Below are positions 43,165 through 51,939 of a stretch of 64,000 bases of DNA, one piece after another. The DNA is from Marinithermofilum abyssi (GTDB lineage: Bacteria > Bacillota > Bacilli > Thermoactinomycetales > DSM-45169): positions 310,001-374,000 of the forward strand of contig NZ_BMHQ01000002.1 of NCBI RefSeq assembly GCF_014641195.1, in the 5' to 3' direction. A program made the position numbers and the translations under genes. Position 1 is the stretch's first letter. Every line of letters starts with the position of its first letter. The notes beneath the pieces are model-generated. The model was not told where the DNA came from. It was given only the letters and a program-made list of their open reading frames with translations, and did no database searches.

Positions 43165-44742
43165 ATGAACATTCACACCGATACGCAAAATGCCAAACCG
43201 TTGGTTCTGGAAGGTCGTGTCCACTATAATCTTACTTCGGCGGAGCTGGTGGAAAAGGCCATCCAACGGCAGGAAGGCATCTTAACTTCCACAGGTGCCT
43301 TTGCCGCAGTAACCGGTGCCTACACCGGGCGCTCCCCGAAGGATAAATACATCACGGATGAACCTTCGGTTCATGATCATGTGAACTGGGGACTCGTTAA
43401 CCAGCCGATCAAACCCGAAGCTTTTGACCGGTTGTACGAAAAAATACGGACGTATGTGAAACAGCGCGAGCTGTTTGTTTTTGACGGTTTCGCCGGAGCA
43501 GACCCTCATTACCGCATGCCGCTCCGCGTCATCAACGAGTTGGCTTGGCACAACCTGTTTGCCCGCCAATTATTTGTCCGTCCGCAAAGAGCGGACCTCG
43601 ATCATTTTGAACCCGCTTTCACGGTAATCTGTGTACCGGGTTGCAAAGCCGACCCTGCAACAGACGGCACCCGTTCGGAAACCTTTATCGCGGTTAGTTT
43701 CGAGCAACGGTTGGTCCTGATCGGCGGCACCTCCTACGCAGGCGAGATGAAAAAGTCGATCTTCAGCGTGATGAATTACCTGCTGCCGGATCAAGGCGTA
43801 TTGCCGATGCATTGTTCCGCCAACCAAGGGAAACGAGGAGACACCGCTCTCTTCTTCGGCCTGTCCGGAACCGGCAAGACCACTCTCTCCGCCGACCCGG
43901 AACGCAGGCTGATCGGAGACGACGAGCACGGTTGGACCGACACCGGTATTTTTAACATCGAAGGCGGCTGTTATGCCAAATGCATCGGTCTGTCCCGGGA
44001 AAAAGAACCCCAAATCTGGGATGCGATCCGGTTTGGTGCCGTATTGGAAAATGTGGTGATCCACCCGGATCGGATGCCGGATTATGCTGACAATTCCCTT
44101 ACGGAAAATACCCGTGCCGCCTATCCGGTGGAACACATCCCCGGCGCTTTGATCCCGGGTGTGGGCAATCATCCTGAAGTGATCCTGTTCCTGACAGCAG
44201 ACGCTTTCGGCGTCCTGCCCCCGATCGCCAAGCTGACACCCGAGCAGGCGATGTACCACTTTCTTTCTGGATACACCAGCAAGCTGGCCGGAACGGAACG
44301 GGGGATCACCGAACCGGAAGCCACCTTCTCCGCCTGTTTTGGAGCCCCGTTCCTTCCGCTTCCTGCAGCGGTTTATGCAGAAATGCTCGGAGAAAAAATC
44401 ACTCGCCACGGTGTCCGGGTCTATCTGGTTAACACTGGATGGTCCGGCGGTCCCTATGGTTTCGGCGAACGGATGCAACTTTCCTACACTCGTGCCATGG
44501 TGCGGGCAGCACTGGATGGATCGCTGGAACAAAGCGCGTTTCACGAAGATCCGGTCTTCGGGTTCCACGTGCCCGACACTTGTCCCAACGTACCGTCGGA
44601 TTTGCTGTATCCCCGCACCACTTGGTCCGATCCGGATGCCTACGATGTCAAAGCACGAGAACTGGCCCAGCGTTTCCACGAAAATTTCGCCCGCTTCACT
44701 CATGTCAGCGAAGCGATCCGCAACGCCGGACCGAAAGTGTAA
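43165..44742 (+). CDS. pckA: Phosphoenolpyruvate carboxykinase (ATP)
   Basis: This encodes 525 residues from ATG 43165, seven bases after AAGGAAGG. The ATP-type PEPCK motifs are complete: [12 protein letters not shown] (51-62), kinase-1a GLSGTGKTT (232-240), kinase-2 GDDEHGW (251-257) and the nucleotide loop [16 protein letters not shown]. It converts oxaloacetate and ATP to PEP in gluconeogenesis, consistent with the lactate utilisation genes nearby. A TGTTATACTT sequence at ~43083 may be the -10 region, and TGTAACCGCTTCC upstream is a loose cre-like match. Confidence 0.97.
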   Translation: MNIHTDTQNAKPLVLEGRVHYNLTSAELVEKAIQRQEGILTSTGAFAAVTGAYTGRSPKDKYITDEPSVHDHVNWGLVNQPIKPEAFDRLYEKIRTYVKQRELFVFDGFAGADPHYRMPLRVINELAWHNLFARQLFVRPQRADLDHFEPAFTVICVPGCKADPATDGTRSETFIAVSFEQRLVLIGGTSYAGEMKKSIFSVMNYLLPDQGVLPMHCSANQGKRGDTALFFGLSGTGKTTLSADPERRLIGDDEHGWTDTGIFNIEGGCYAKCIGLSREKEPQIWDAIRFGAVLENVVIHPDRMPDYADNSLTENTRAAYPVEHIPGALIPGVGNHPEVILFLTADAFGVLPPIAKLTPEQAMYHFLSGYTSKLAGTERGITEPEATFSACFGAPFLPLPAAVYAEMLGEKITRHGVRVYLVNTGWSGGPYGFGERMQLSYTRAMVRAALDGSLEQSAFHEDPVFGFHVPDTCPNVPSDLLYPRTTWSDPDAYDVKARELAQRFHENFARFTHVSEAIRNAGPKV

Positions 44743-44793
44743 AAGGCGGAGCGTTTTGACCTTTGCTGATGCTTGACAAAAATTCTCAGCAAT

Positions 44794-44832
44794 TGCATAG
44801 GAGCAGCAGGAAGCCCTTCTGCCGAGTCGCGA
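44794..44832 (+). repeat. Dispersed repeat copy A
   Basis: TGCATAGGAGCAGCAGGAAG, then CCCTTCTGCCGAGTCGC, match (with about five differences) the minus strand of 54756-54791. In the other copy the element is one arm of a long hairpin; here the second arm is not obvious. Confidence 0.55.
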
Positions 44833-44856
44833 CTTTTGAACGACGTGCCCAGTGAT

Positions 44857-44980
44857 AAAACGTGAAACCGAGGCAAAAAGCGAGCGTAGCACGCAAGGCG
44901 TGACGTGTACCCTGTGGGTGCTTGTGCCCGTGGGTGCACATCAATCATCTCCTTTGGCTCGCGCCTCGGTTATCGTTTTT
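44857..44980 (+). ncRNA. Candidate structured RNA (124 bases)
   Basis: Outer arms AAAACG-TGA-AACCGAGGC and GCCTCGGTT-AT-CGTTTT pair almost fully. Inside are GCGAGC/GCTCGC, a CACGC-AAG-GCGTG hairpin and a GTGTACCC / GGGTGCAC stem. The right arm ends in T5, like a terminator. This could be a small RNA, a leader, or a decayed palindromic element; the sequence alone does not tell. Confidence 0.4.
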
Positions 44981-45051
44981 GATGCCGGAAAGAAGCGACA
45001 GGTAGAAGGGCATTTTCTCAAGATGTTGTCAACATTCGACCTCATCCGATC

Positions 45052-45128
45052 GAGGGTTCGGTGTGATCGGTAAAGATCCTTTGCACTTTTTGCAAGGGAC
45101 CAGAGACGATCACACCGGACCGGACCTC
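45052..45128 (+). ncRNA. Nested hairpin upstream of the kinase gene
   Basis: Arms GTTCGGTGTGATCG (45056-45069) and CGATCACACCGGAC (45107-45120) pair over 14 bp with one G-T. Inside, TCCTTTGCA and TGCAAGGGA pair around CTTTT. It may be a regulatory leader or terminator region. There is no T-run after it, so termination is less likely. Confidence 0.45.
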
Positions 45129-45276
45129 TAACAAGGAATAGGGAGTCTTTTTGTTAACGGATTCTCCAAATTTACGGAAACTTATTTTTTGCCCTCGCTC
45201 AACATGATAGAATCGTAGAGTACACCATTTTCTTATTTTTTATACGGATCGATTGCGTGACTAAAGGAGAAGGGTG

Positions 45277-46932
45277 GTGCCCTTGGAAGGTAAACGATTG
45301 GGTGGGCGCTACGAGATCGTTGGCCGACTGGGCGGCGGCGGAATGGCCACTGTCTATAAAGCTAAGGACCTCATGCTCGAGCGGCTTGTGGCTGTCAAGG
45401 TGATGAACGAATCACTCAGCCATGACGGCGAATTCATCCAGCGGTTTATGCGGGAAGCAAAAGCTGCCGCCAGCCTGTCCCATCCCAATGTGATCAATGT
45501 TTACGACGTAGGCAAAGAGAGAAGCACGCATTACATGGTGATGGAATATATGCAAGGCTCCTCTCTGATGGACTTGATTCAGGAATACGGCCCCTTCCCG
45601 ACGGAGGAAGCCGTAACCATCGCCATGCAGGTGTGTGACGGGTTGCACCATGCGCATGAACACGGCATTATCCACCGGGATATCAAGCCGCATAACATCA
45701 TGGCGACGGCAGACGGCCGTTTTAAAGTGGGAGACTTCGGAATCTCCCGATTCACAGGTGCGGCCACCATTACCCAAACGGGTTTTGTGATGGGATCCGT
45801 GCACTATTTCTCACCGGAACAGGCCCGGGGACGGGAAATCAGCCATCAATCGGATATTTACTCCCTCGGTGTGGTTCTCTACCAAATGGTAACCGGTGCA
45901 CTTCCTTACGATGGGGAAGAGGCCGTAGCGATCGCCCTGCAACACATCCAAGAGCCGGTTCCGGATCCCCGCAGGATCAATCCCGACGTGCCGGAAGAGC
46001 TTTGCGCCATCATTGAAACGGCGATGGCCAAAGAGAAACACGCCCGTTACGCATCGGCCCGTGATATGATGGAGGACTTGCGACACTTGGCAGGCGGGGA
46101 CTGGAATAGCGCGATCCCTTCCCTCGCCGGGCGGTTCCGGAAGGTAGCAGAAAACCCTGTTGCACCGCGGGCGACTTCTCGCCACCATCGGACGCAGACT
46201 CCCCCATCCGCTGCTTCCTTGCGCCGTTCCGACCGGCATCGAACACAACGGACAGCCGCATATGGAAAAACAAATTCCAGCAAAAAGAAGTGGTGGTGGA
46301 CCGGGTTAGCCACAGCAGCCGGAATCATGCTTTTGTTCTTTTTCTTCTGGAACAGCGGAGATACTTCCCCTTCCGCTCAATCTTCCCACTCCGCCACGAC
46401 TCAAAGCGAAGGAAAGAAAGAGAAAACAGCCAAAAAAGAAGGGGTGCCCAAGGACGCCGATTCATCGAAAGAAGCTGCCGATGAAACGGACGATTCGAAG
46501 CAGGAGGATGAGGAGCAGCAACCGTCTGAAGATACTCAGGATGACCATAATGATGCCCAAGATCCGAGCGCTTACCCCTGGCAAAATGATTTGCCCGGTC
46601 CATACGCGACCAATCAGTACATCAATTATCACCAGGTTAGCGGGGCCGACGGGGAATATGATGCCAGCATGATGATCAAAGGACCGCAAGGGGCATTTTT
46701 TTACGATGTGATTGTTGCCGATCCCATTGGAAAACGAGCGATTGCTACCCAACAGCCTATTCCCAATTCCGGGGATGAGGCCAATTACACACCGGCCAAC
46801 TTCCACATTTCCATTCCCCAGGACCAGCTCCCCCAAGAAGAAGGGATGGCCAAAGTGGTTTACTACCGCCTGGATGCCAATGGACAACAGACGGACGTGT
46901 TGGAAGACTTGTTGCAAAAATGGGATGATTAA
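45277..46932 (+). CDS. Membrane Ser/Thr protein kinase without PASTA repeats
   Basis: This encodes about 551 residues; two adjacent GTG codons (45274, 45277) follow AAAGGAG. The Hanks-type kinase domain (about 13-275) is complete: GGGGMATVY loop, VAVKVM lysine, HRDIKPHN, DFGISRF and GSVHYFSPEQ activation segment. After a basic juxtamembrane linker, one transmembrane helix (about 340-360) is followed by a long acidic, Ser/Lys/Asp-rich linker and a ~110-residue C-terminal domain beginning YPWQNDLPGP, rich in beta strands. Bacillus PrkC has PASTA repeats there instead. No phosphatase gene is adjacent. What this outer domain binds is unknown. Confidence 0.88.
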   Translation: MPLEGKRLGGRYEIVGRLGGGGMATVYKAKDLMLERLVAVKVMNESLSHDGEFIQRFMREAKAAASLSHPNVINVYDVGKERSTHYMVMEYMQGSSLMDLIQEYGPFPTEEAVTIAMQVCDGLHHAHEHGIIHRDIKPHNIMATADGRFKVGDFGISRFTGAATITQTGFVMGSVHYFSPEQARGREISHQSDIYSLGVVLYQMVTGALPYDGEEAVAIALQHIQEPVPDPRRINPDVPEELCAIIETAMAKEKHARYASARDMMEDLRHLAGGDWNSAIPSLAGRFRKVAENPVAPRATSRHHRTQTPPSAASLRRSDRHRTQRTAAYGKTNSSKKKWWWTGLATAAGIMLLFFFFWNSGDTSPSAQSSHSATTQSEGKKEKTAKKEGVPKDADSSKEAADETDDSKQEDEEQQPSEDTQDDHNDAQDPSAYPWQNDLPGPYATNQYINYHQVSGADGEYDASMMIKGPQGAFFYDVIVADPIGKRAIATQQPIPNSGDEANYTPANFHISIPQDQLPQEEGMAKVVYYRLDANGQQTDVLEDLLQKWDD

Positions 46933-46939
46933 TACCGGC

Positions 46940-46974
46940 GGTCACGGTTACAGGGTACCGTGGCCTTTTTTATA
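46940..46974 (+). terminator. Intrinsic terminator after the kinase gene
   Basis: GGTCACGGT TACAGGGT ACCGTGGCC followed by TTTTTTAT. Confidence 0.85.
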
Positions 46975-46991
46975 TCGATTTGCGGCATAAG

Positions 46992-47017
46992 AAAAACGGA
47001 CTCTGATGAGTCCGTCG
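46992..47017 (-). terminator. Terminator of the fru operon
   Basis: On the minus strand, ACGGACTC ATCA GAGTCCGT is followed by TTTTC, about 20 bases after the EIIA stop. Confidence 0.75.
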
Positions 47018-47034
47018 ATCAAAGATGTTGTGAT

Positions 47035-47481
47035 TTACGCATCCAAAGCTTGCAACACTTCTTCCGGGCTTCCTGCGGAGCTCAGCTTTTCCCGGAAATC
47101 TTCGTGCATCAGTTTGCGGGATAGTGCCGCCAGGATTTGCAGATGCTCATTTCCTGCCTGCTCTTTCGGCACTGCGATCAGGAAAATCAAACGAGCCTCG
47201 TCACCAGATCCCGACCAGTCGATGGATTCCGGCAGCCGAGCGAAAGCCACAGCTGAACGTGCCACCCCTTCAGATTTGCCGTGAGGAATCGCCACATCAA
47301 ACCCGATCGCAGTGGTACCTTGCTCCTCCCGTGCCCGTACAGCCTCCAGATAAGCCTCTTTATCCTTTAGCACGCCGGATGCTTCGAGCTGACCAGCCAT
47401 CCGTTGAAGTACGTCTTCGCGGGATTGGACCGAAATATCCAACTGGATTGCTTCCCTATCGATTACATCACGAACTTCCAT
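47035..47481 (-). CDS. Fructose PTS EIIA component
   Basis: This encodes 148 residues from ATG 47481, with AGGAGGAG nine bases upstream. The EIIA-fructose/mannitol fold has the phosphorylated His in VAIPHGKSEG (about residue 67). It receives phosphate from HPr and passes it to EIIB. Here EIIA is a separate protein; in B. subtilis FruA all three domains are one chain. It overlaps the EIIBC gene by 14 bases. Confidence 0.92.
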   Translation of the reverse strand: MEVRDVIDREAIQLDISVQSREDVLQRMAGQLEASGVLKDKEAYLEAVRAREEQGTTAIGFDVAIPHGKSEGVARSAVAFARLPESIDWSGSGDEARLIFLIAVPKEQAGNEHLQILAALSRKLMHEDFREKLSSAGSPEEVLQALDA

Positions 47482-48886
47482 CGGTGTTCTCCTCCTGCTT
47501 TTGTACATTTTTCTTCAGCAATACGACCAATACACCCGACACGATCATCCCTGTTGCCAAGGCTAACACAAAACCGCCGATATTGCCTACGGCATGAGGT
47601 ATCGGAAGAATGAACACACCGCCGTGGGGAGCCCGCAACGTACAGCCCAGACCCATCGCCAAAGCACCGGCCACAGCCGATCCTGACACCATGGCAGGGA
47701 TCACCCGCAGGGGATCCGCTGCTGCAAAAGGAATCGCCCCTTCCGTAATAAAGGACAACCCCAGTACTCCGGCCGCCTTGCCCGCCTCCCGCTCTTCGCT
47801 CGTAAATTTATGCCGTGCGATCAACGTAGCCAGCCACAAGCCGAGGGGCGGTACCATACCCGCTGCCATCGTCGCTGCCATCGGGCCGTATACATCACTG
47901 CCCAGCAATCCGACACTAAAGGTGTAAGCTGCTTTATTAACCGGACCGCCCATATCGAAAGCCATCATCGCTCCCAAAATTAGTCCCAATACCGCCGCAT
48001 TGGCGGATCCCATCGATTTCAACCAAGCAGTCAATCCATCCATCAGCGCTTTCACCGGTGTACCGACCACATAGATCATCAATAGCCCGACTGCCAGCGT
48101 AGCCAAAAATGGAATTATCAGCACCGGTTTCAATTTTTCCATACTTTTCGGTAATGGCAGAAAGTCTTTGATCCATTTGGCGATATAGCCCGCCATGAAA
48201 CCGGCAGCAATACCTCCCAGGAAACCTGCACCCAAACTGGAAGCCAACATACCTCCCACCAATCCCGGAGCCAATCCTGCCCGATCAGCAATGGAATAGG
48301 CAATATATCCGGCTAAAATAGGGACCATTAGTGCAAATGCGCCTTCGGCTCCGATTTTCATCAAATTGGCGGCCAAGCTTTCTTTTTGCTCCGCGCCGTG
48401 AATCCCCCCGAATGCGAAGGACAAGGCAATAATCAGTCCGCCCGCCACCACCAGGGGAATCATAAAGGAAACCCCGTTCATCAGGTGTTTGTAGAAAGCG
48501 TTGTGCTGCCCTTTCTTCCCTTGGTCGGATTCTCCAGAGGAACTCTCCCTTGTCTCCGCTGCCGTTTCCTGCCGTTGCAGCGGCTCCTTTTGCAGCGCTT
48601 CTTCCACTACTTGAGGCCCGTTTTTAATCGCTTCACTCAAAGCCGCTTTTACAACGGGGATCTGTTGAAACCGCCCTTCCTCTGCATCCACGTCGGAGCA
48701 GATGATCACCGCATGAGCTTCCCGAATATCCTCCTCTGTAATCCGATTTTCCACCCCGGTAGCTCCCCGGGTTTCCACCTTGATGGAGACCCCTTTGGCC
48801 TTGGCTGCTTGTTGCAGCGATTCAGCCGCCATAAAGGTGTGGGCAATGCCCGTGGGGCAACCGGTAACCGCTAACAACTTCTTCAT
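47468..48886 (-). CDS. fruA: Fructose PTS EIIBC component
   Basis: This 472-residue protein has an EIIB domain (1-95) with the phospho-Cys in VTGCPTGIAHTF, a Gln/Glu/Ser linker, and an EIIC membrane domain (about 130-465) with eight or more hydrophobic segments. Family marks are FMIPLVVAGGLIIALSFAFG, AGYIAYSIADRAGLAPG and FITEGAIPFAAADP. It imports fructose with phosphorylation at C1. The upstream fruK product then forms fructose-1,6-bisphosphate. Confidence 0.94.
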   Translation of the reverse strand: MKKLLAVTGCPTGIAHTFMAAESLQQAAKAKGVSIKVETRGATGVENRITEEDIREAHAVIICSDVDAEEGRFQQIPVVKAALSEAIKNGPQVVEEALQKEPLQRQETAAETRESSSGESDQGKKGQHNAFYKHLMNGVSFMIPLVVAGGLIIALSFAFGGIHGAEQKESLAANLMKIGAEGAFALMVPILAGYIAYSIADRAGLAPGLVGGMLASSLGAGFLGGIAAGFMAGYIAKWIKDFLPLPKSMEKLKPVLIIPFLATLAVGLLMIYVVGTPVKALMDGLTAWLKSMGSANAAVLGLILGAMMAFDMGGPVNKAAYTFSVGLLGSDVYGPMAATMAAGMVPPLGLWLATLIARHKFTSEEREAGKAAGVLGLSFITEGAIPFAAADPLRVIPAMVSGSAVAGALAMGLGCTLRAPHGGVFILPIPHAVGNIGGFVLALATGMIVSGVLVVLLKKNVQKQEENTDGSS

Positions 48887-48910
48887 TGCAATCCCTCCCC
48901 GTATGGTCTA

Positions 48911-49846
48911 TCAATCTGTGAAGAAACGCACCTTTCGAGCCGCCTCTTCCACCTGTTGTAAGGAGCCAAATTGCGTGCCGGAATAGGAGGCAGCGACAGA
49001 GCCAGCAGCGGTTGCAAAGCGGGCGGTTTTCTCCCAGTTCCACCCGGAGGTAACGCCGTAAACCAACCCTGCTACCATGGCATCCCCCGCTCCGACTGGG
49101 TGAGCATTCTCCACAGGAACCGGAATCGTTCGTAACTCCTGCTCCTTGGTGAAAAACCATGCTCCACTCTCTCCCATGGAAATTACCGCCGCTTCCACTC
49201 CCTTGTCCAACAGACGATGACCGGCTTCCCGTACATCCTGATCCCCTTGAATCGGTGAACCGGTCCACTTGGCCAGTTCGTCCAGATTGGGTTTGACGGC
49301 AAACGGAACCGCTTCCACTCCTTTGCGAAAAGACATCCCGTCTGCATCCAGGAATACAGGGACATCTTTCCTGTGAGCCAGGCGAATCAGCCGATAATAC
49401 ACATCGTCTGATACCCCGTCGGGCAGACTGCCGGAAAACACTGCAGCATCCGCTTCCTCCAACACCGAAGCCAACCGCTGTTCCAAAGTTTCCATCTCTT
49501 TTTCCGTTACCTGAAAGCCCGGTTCATTGATATCCGTTACACGGTTGGCTTCCGTCTCAACCAGTTTCCAATTGATCCGTGTATCCGCTTGCAACGTGAC
49601 CAAACAATGGTGAATCCCCTCTCGCTGCAAGTGATCGACTAACAGCCGACCCGTCCAGCCTCCATTAAATCCGACTGCAATCACATCCGCTCCCAATTGA
49701 TGCAGCGCCCGTGCCACATTGATCCCTTTTCCTCCGGGATCGATTCGGACCTGACTAAGACGATTGACGCGGCCGGGCTCCAATCGCGGCAGGGTAACCG
49801 TTTTATCAATGGCCGGATTTAAAGTCAACGTCACGATTTTCCCCAT
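48911..49846 (-). CDS. fruK: 1-phosphofructokinase
   Basis: This encodes 311 residues from ATG 49846, with GAGGAGG seven bases upstream. It is a PfkB-family sugar kinase with IVTLTLNPAIDKTV at the start, GGKGINVARALHQLG and the catalytic signature VGAGDAMVAGLVYG near 250. It phosphorylates fructose-1-phosphate. Tagatose-6-phosphate kinase is an alternative, made unlikely by the fructose PTS downstream. Confidence 0.95.
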   Translation of the reverse strand: MGKIVTLTLNPAIDKTVTLPRLEPGRVNRLSQVRIDPGGKGINVARALHQLGADVIAVGFNGGWTGRLLVDHLQREGIHHCLVTLQADTRINWKLVETEANRVTDINEPGFQVTEKEMETLEQRLASVLEEADAAVFSGSLPDGVSDDVYYRLIRLAHRKDVPVFLDADGMSFRKGVEAVPFAVKPNLDELAKWTGSPIQGDQDVREAGHRLLDKGVEAAVISMGESGAWFFTKEQELRTIPVPVENAHPVGAGDAMVAGLVYGVTSGWNWEKTARFATAAGSVAASYSGTQFGSLQQVEEAARKVRFFTD

Positions 49847-49864
49847 CCGTCTCCTCCTCACGAC

Positions 49865-50626
49865 TTATACCAATATCACTTCTACACCGGAATCCCTGAC
49901 TTGTTTCACCACTTCGGCAGGCGCTTGTTCGTCCGTGATCCACACATCCACCTCGGAGATCGCCGCCACTTTGGCAAAGGAAGTGTTGCCGATTTTACTG
50001 GAATCACACAACAAAATCACTTGGCTTGCCGCTCGGATCATTGCTTTTTTCATCTGAGCTTCATACAAGTTGGGAGTGGTAAGACCCGCCTCCAGGTCCA
50101 GCGCATTGGTTCCTAAAAAGACTTTGTCTACTTTCACCATCTCTAGCACTTGCTCTGCAATGGGACCCACCAGGGATTGGGTTCCCTTTCTTACAATCCC
50201 GCCTGTACTGACCAGTTCCAGCGATTCCGCTTGTTCCAGCTCCTGCAGAATCCGATAGGAATTGGTCACCACGGTCAAGGCGCGAAAAGAGGCGAGGAAA
50301 GGAACCATCTGATACGTGGTTGTCCCTGAATCGAGAAGAACCGTATCACCTTCTCCCACCCATTCCATCGCCTTGGCAGCAATCCGCTTTTTTTCATCTG
50401 CATGTTGCACGGTTTTTTCGGAAAACGTAGGCTCAAACCCCACCGACTGATTTGCCAGGGCTCCCCCGTGCGTTCGCCGCAGCAACCCAGCCTCTTCCAG
50501 CTCTTTTAAATCCCGTCGGATAGTCGCCTCCGATACGTGAAAAACCGAGGTGAGTTCGGCGACAGATGCACGGGCATGTTCGTTGATATACTGCAGGATT
50601 TGTTTTTGCCTTTCCTCAGCAAACAT
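49865..50626 (-). CDS. fruR: DeoR-family repressor FruR
   Basis: This 253-residue regulator has an N-terminal HTH (RQKQILQYINEHARASVAEL, then HVSEATIRRDLKELE) and a C-terminal sugar-phosphate sensor domain (LLDSGTTTYQMVPFL, LGTNALDLEAGLTT). As the first gene of fruR-fruK-fruBC-fruA it likely represses its own operon and is released by fructose-1-phosphate. The operator may be the repeated TGATT blocks just upstream. Confidence 0.93.
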   Translation of the reverse strand: MFAEERQKQILQYINEHARASVAELTSVFHVSEATIRRDLKELEEAGLLRRTHGGALANQSVGFEPTFSEKTVQHADEKKRIAAKAMEWVGEGDTVLLDSGTTTYQMVPFLASFRALTVVTNSYRILQELEQAESLELVSTGGIVRKGTQSLVGPIAEQVLEMVKVDKVFLGTNALDLEAGLTTPNLYEAQMKKAMIRAASQVILLCDSSKIGNTSFAKVAAISEVDVWITDEQAPAEVVKQVRDSGVEVILV

Positions 50627-50642
50627 GATCGGCTCTTCCTTA

Positions 50643-50702
50643 TTGTTTGTGATTTATTTTGATTATATATGATTGTTTATGACCTTTTCAAGCGCTTTCA
50701 TT
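50643..50702 (-). promoter_or_regulatory. fru operon control region: TGATT repeats and cre-like site
   Basis: TGTTTGTGATT and TGATTGTTTATGA repeats (50643-50682) in AT-rich DNA could bind FruR. Just upstream of the operon, TTCAAGCGCTTTCA (50687-50700) matches the CcpA cre consensus with one mismatch. Both calls are by motif only. Confidence 0.5.
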
Positions 50703-50804
50703 TGGAAATGCTTGCCCTTTCCATCCCTGCCGTCTTTCTTGAAAAATGCTGCTAAAATTGCTATGATCAGCAAAGTGAATCTAACGTCAGGAAGGAATCG
50801 CCCC

Positions 50805-51461
50805 ATGAACAAACGTCCCATTATTATTGGTGTGGCAGGCGGCAGCGGATCGGGAAAAACGACCGTCGCCCGAAACATCTGTGACCGCTTTGCCGAATCG
50901 GTAGCACTCATTGAACAGGATGCTTACTATAAAGATCAATCCCATCTTCCCATGGAGGAGCGCGTAAAAACCAACTACGATCATCCACTCGCCTTTGACA
51001 ACGAGCTGTTGATTGACCATTTGCACCAGCTTATGGAAGGAAAGTCCGTCGAGAAGCCGGTGTATGATTATACCCAACACACCCGTGCTCAGGAGACCAT
51101 CACCGTGGAGCCAAAGAATGTGATTATTCTGGAGGGGATCTTGATCCTGGAGGATGAACGGCTGCGAGAACTGATGGATATCAAAGTGTTTGTGGACACC
51201 GATGCCGATGTGCGCATCCTGCGCCGGATGGAACGGGATATGAAAAGCAGGGGCCGCTCGCTGGACTCCGTCATTCAGCAGTATTTGACCGTCGTCCGTC
51301 CGATGCATCTGCAATTTATCGAGCCCAGCAAACGCTACGCCGACTTGATCATTCCCGAAGGCGGGTACAATCAGGTGGCCGTCAACCTGCTGGTAAACCA
51401 AATCCAAACCTTCCTCTCCGGAAACGGGACTTCCGATTTTCAACTGAAAGAGCGGCCATGA
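50805..51461 (+). CDS. udk: Uridine kinase
   Basis: This encodes 218 residues from ATG 50805, with AGGAAGGA eight bases upstream. The P-loop is [12 protein letters not shown] (9-20), followed by [10 protein letters not shown] and [22 protein letters not shown] is the Walker B region and [13 protein letters not shown] the lid. It phosphorylates uridine and cytidine in pyrimidine salvage. It ends in a strong terminator. Confidence 0.96.
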   Translation: MNKRPIIIGVAGGSGSGKTTVARNICDRFAESVALIEQDAYYKDQSHLPMEERVKTNYDHPLAFDNELLIDHLHQLMEGKSVEKPVYDYTQHTRAQETITVEPKNVIILEGILILEDERLRELMDIKVFVDTDADVRILRRMERDMKSRGRSLDSVIQQYLTVVRPMHLQFIEPSKRYADLIIPEGGYNQVAVNLLVNQIQTFLSGNGTSDFQLKERP

Positions 51462-51466
51462 GCATA

Positions 51467-51507
51467 TAAAAAAGACAGCCTGCATCAAGCAGACTGTCTT
51501 TTTTATA
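51467..51507 (+). terminator. Intrinsic terminator after udk
   Basis: AAAAAAGACAGCCTGC and GCAGACTGTCTTTTTT form a long stem around ATCAA. Useful to both converging genes. Confidence 0.9.
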
Positions 51508-51519
51508 TATCCTATTCCC

Positions 51520-51885
51520 TTACAGCCGTCCACCCATCTGTTTCAGGATTTCCTCCGCCTCTTCAAAACGTGCTTCATCAGTAACCACCGTTACCGACAA
51601 GTCTTCGGCCCCGAATTCGTCGCTGCCGTCCGCCATTCCGCTGGAATAGTTGTCGGCGGCTTTCAGAACCCCCGCATCCCGGCCGGAAACCGGCGCTCCT
51701 GTAACTGTGGACAAGGCAGAAGGCGGTTCGGCAATCGGGTTGTCCAGATCACTTCCGTCTTCCCTCGGGCTGAAGGAAAAGCGGGACAGATCGACCGTTT
51801 CAAACCCTTGCGCTTTCAACTGCTCGACTGCTTCCTTGGCACGCCGTTCCGTCCGGAAAAACGCGATGACGCTCCGTTCACCCAT
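51520..51885 (-). CDS. Hypothetical protein with a stress-protein-like fold
   Basis: This 121-residue protein begins with a beta-alpha-beta pattern (SVIAFFRTERRAKEAVEQLK, GFETVDLSRFSF), as in general stress proteins of the YflT type. The central ~45 residues are a low-complexity, disordered Ser/Ala/Gly/Asp stretch. A final strand-helix (VTVVTDEARFEEAEEILKQMG) closes the fold. The two halves could form a ferredoxin-like sandwich. Function is unknown. The ATG at 51885 has AAAGGAGG upstream. Confidence 0.65.
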   Translation of the reverse strand: MGERSVIAFFRTERRAKEAVEQLKAQGFETVDLSRFSFSPREDGSDLDNPIAEPPSALSTVTGAPVSGRDAGVLKAADNYSSGMADGSDEFGAEDLSVTVVTDEARFEEAEEILKQMGGRL

Positions 51886-51939
51886 GGGGCGTCCTCCTTT
51901 GCAGCAATTTCTTTTTTAATGTGGGCAAAGTCCGCCATT

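Larger units (their letters stand above)
44743..45276. other. 530-base structured intergenic region
   Basis: No gene is supported between pckA and the kinase. The region contains a dispersed repeat (44794-44832), a large inverted repeat (44857-44980) and a second nested hairpin (45052-45128). Open frames here have no ribosome site. Confidence 0.6.

Noticed and set aside
43570-44892. Minus-strand 440-codon frame over pckA
   Set aside because: It is the antisense shadow of a complete PEP carboxykinase gene.
45052-45128. tRNA or T-box leader in the pckA-kinase interval
   Set aside because: The hairpins lack a TψC-type GTTCRA loop, acceptor end, or T-box sequence; they do not fold as a cloverleaf.
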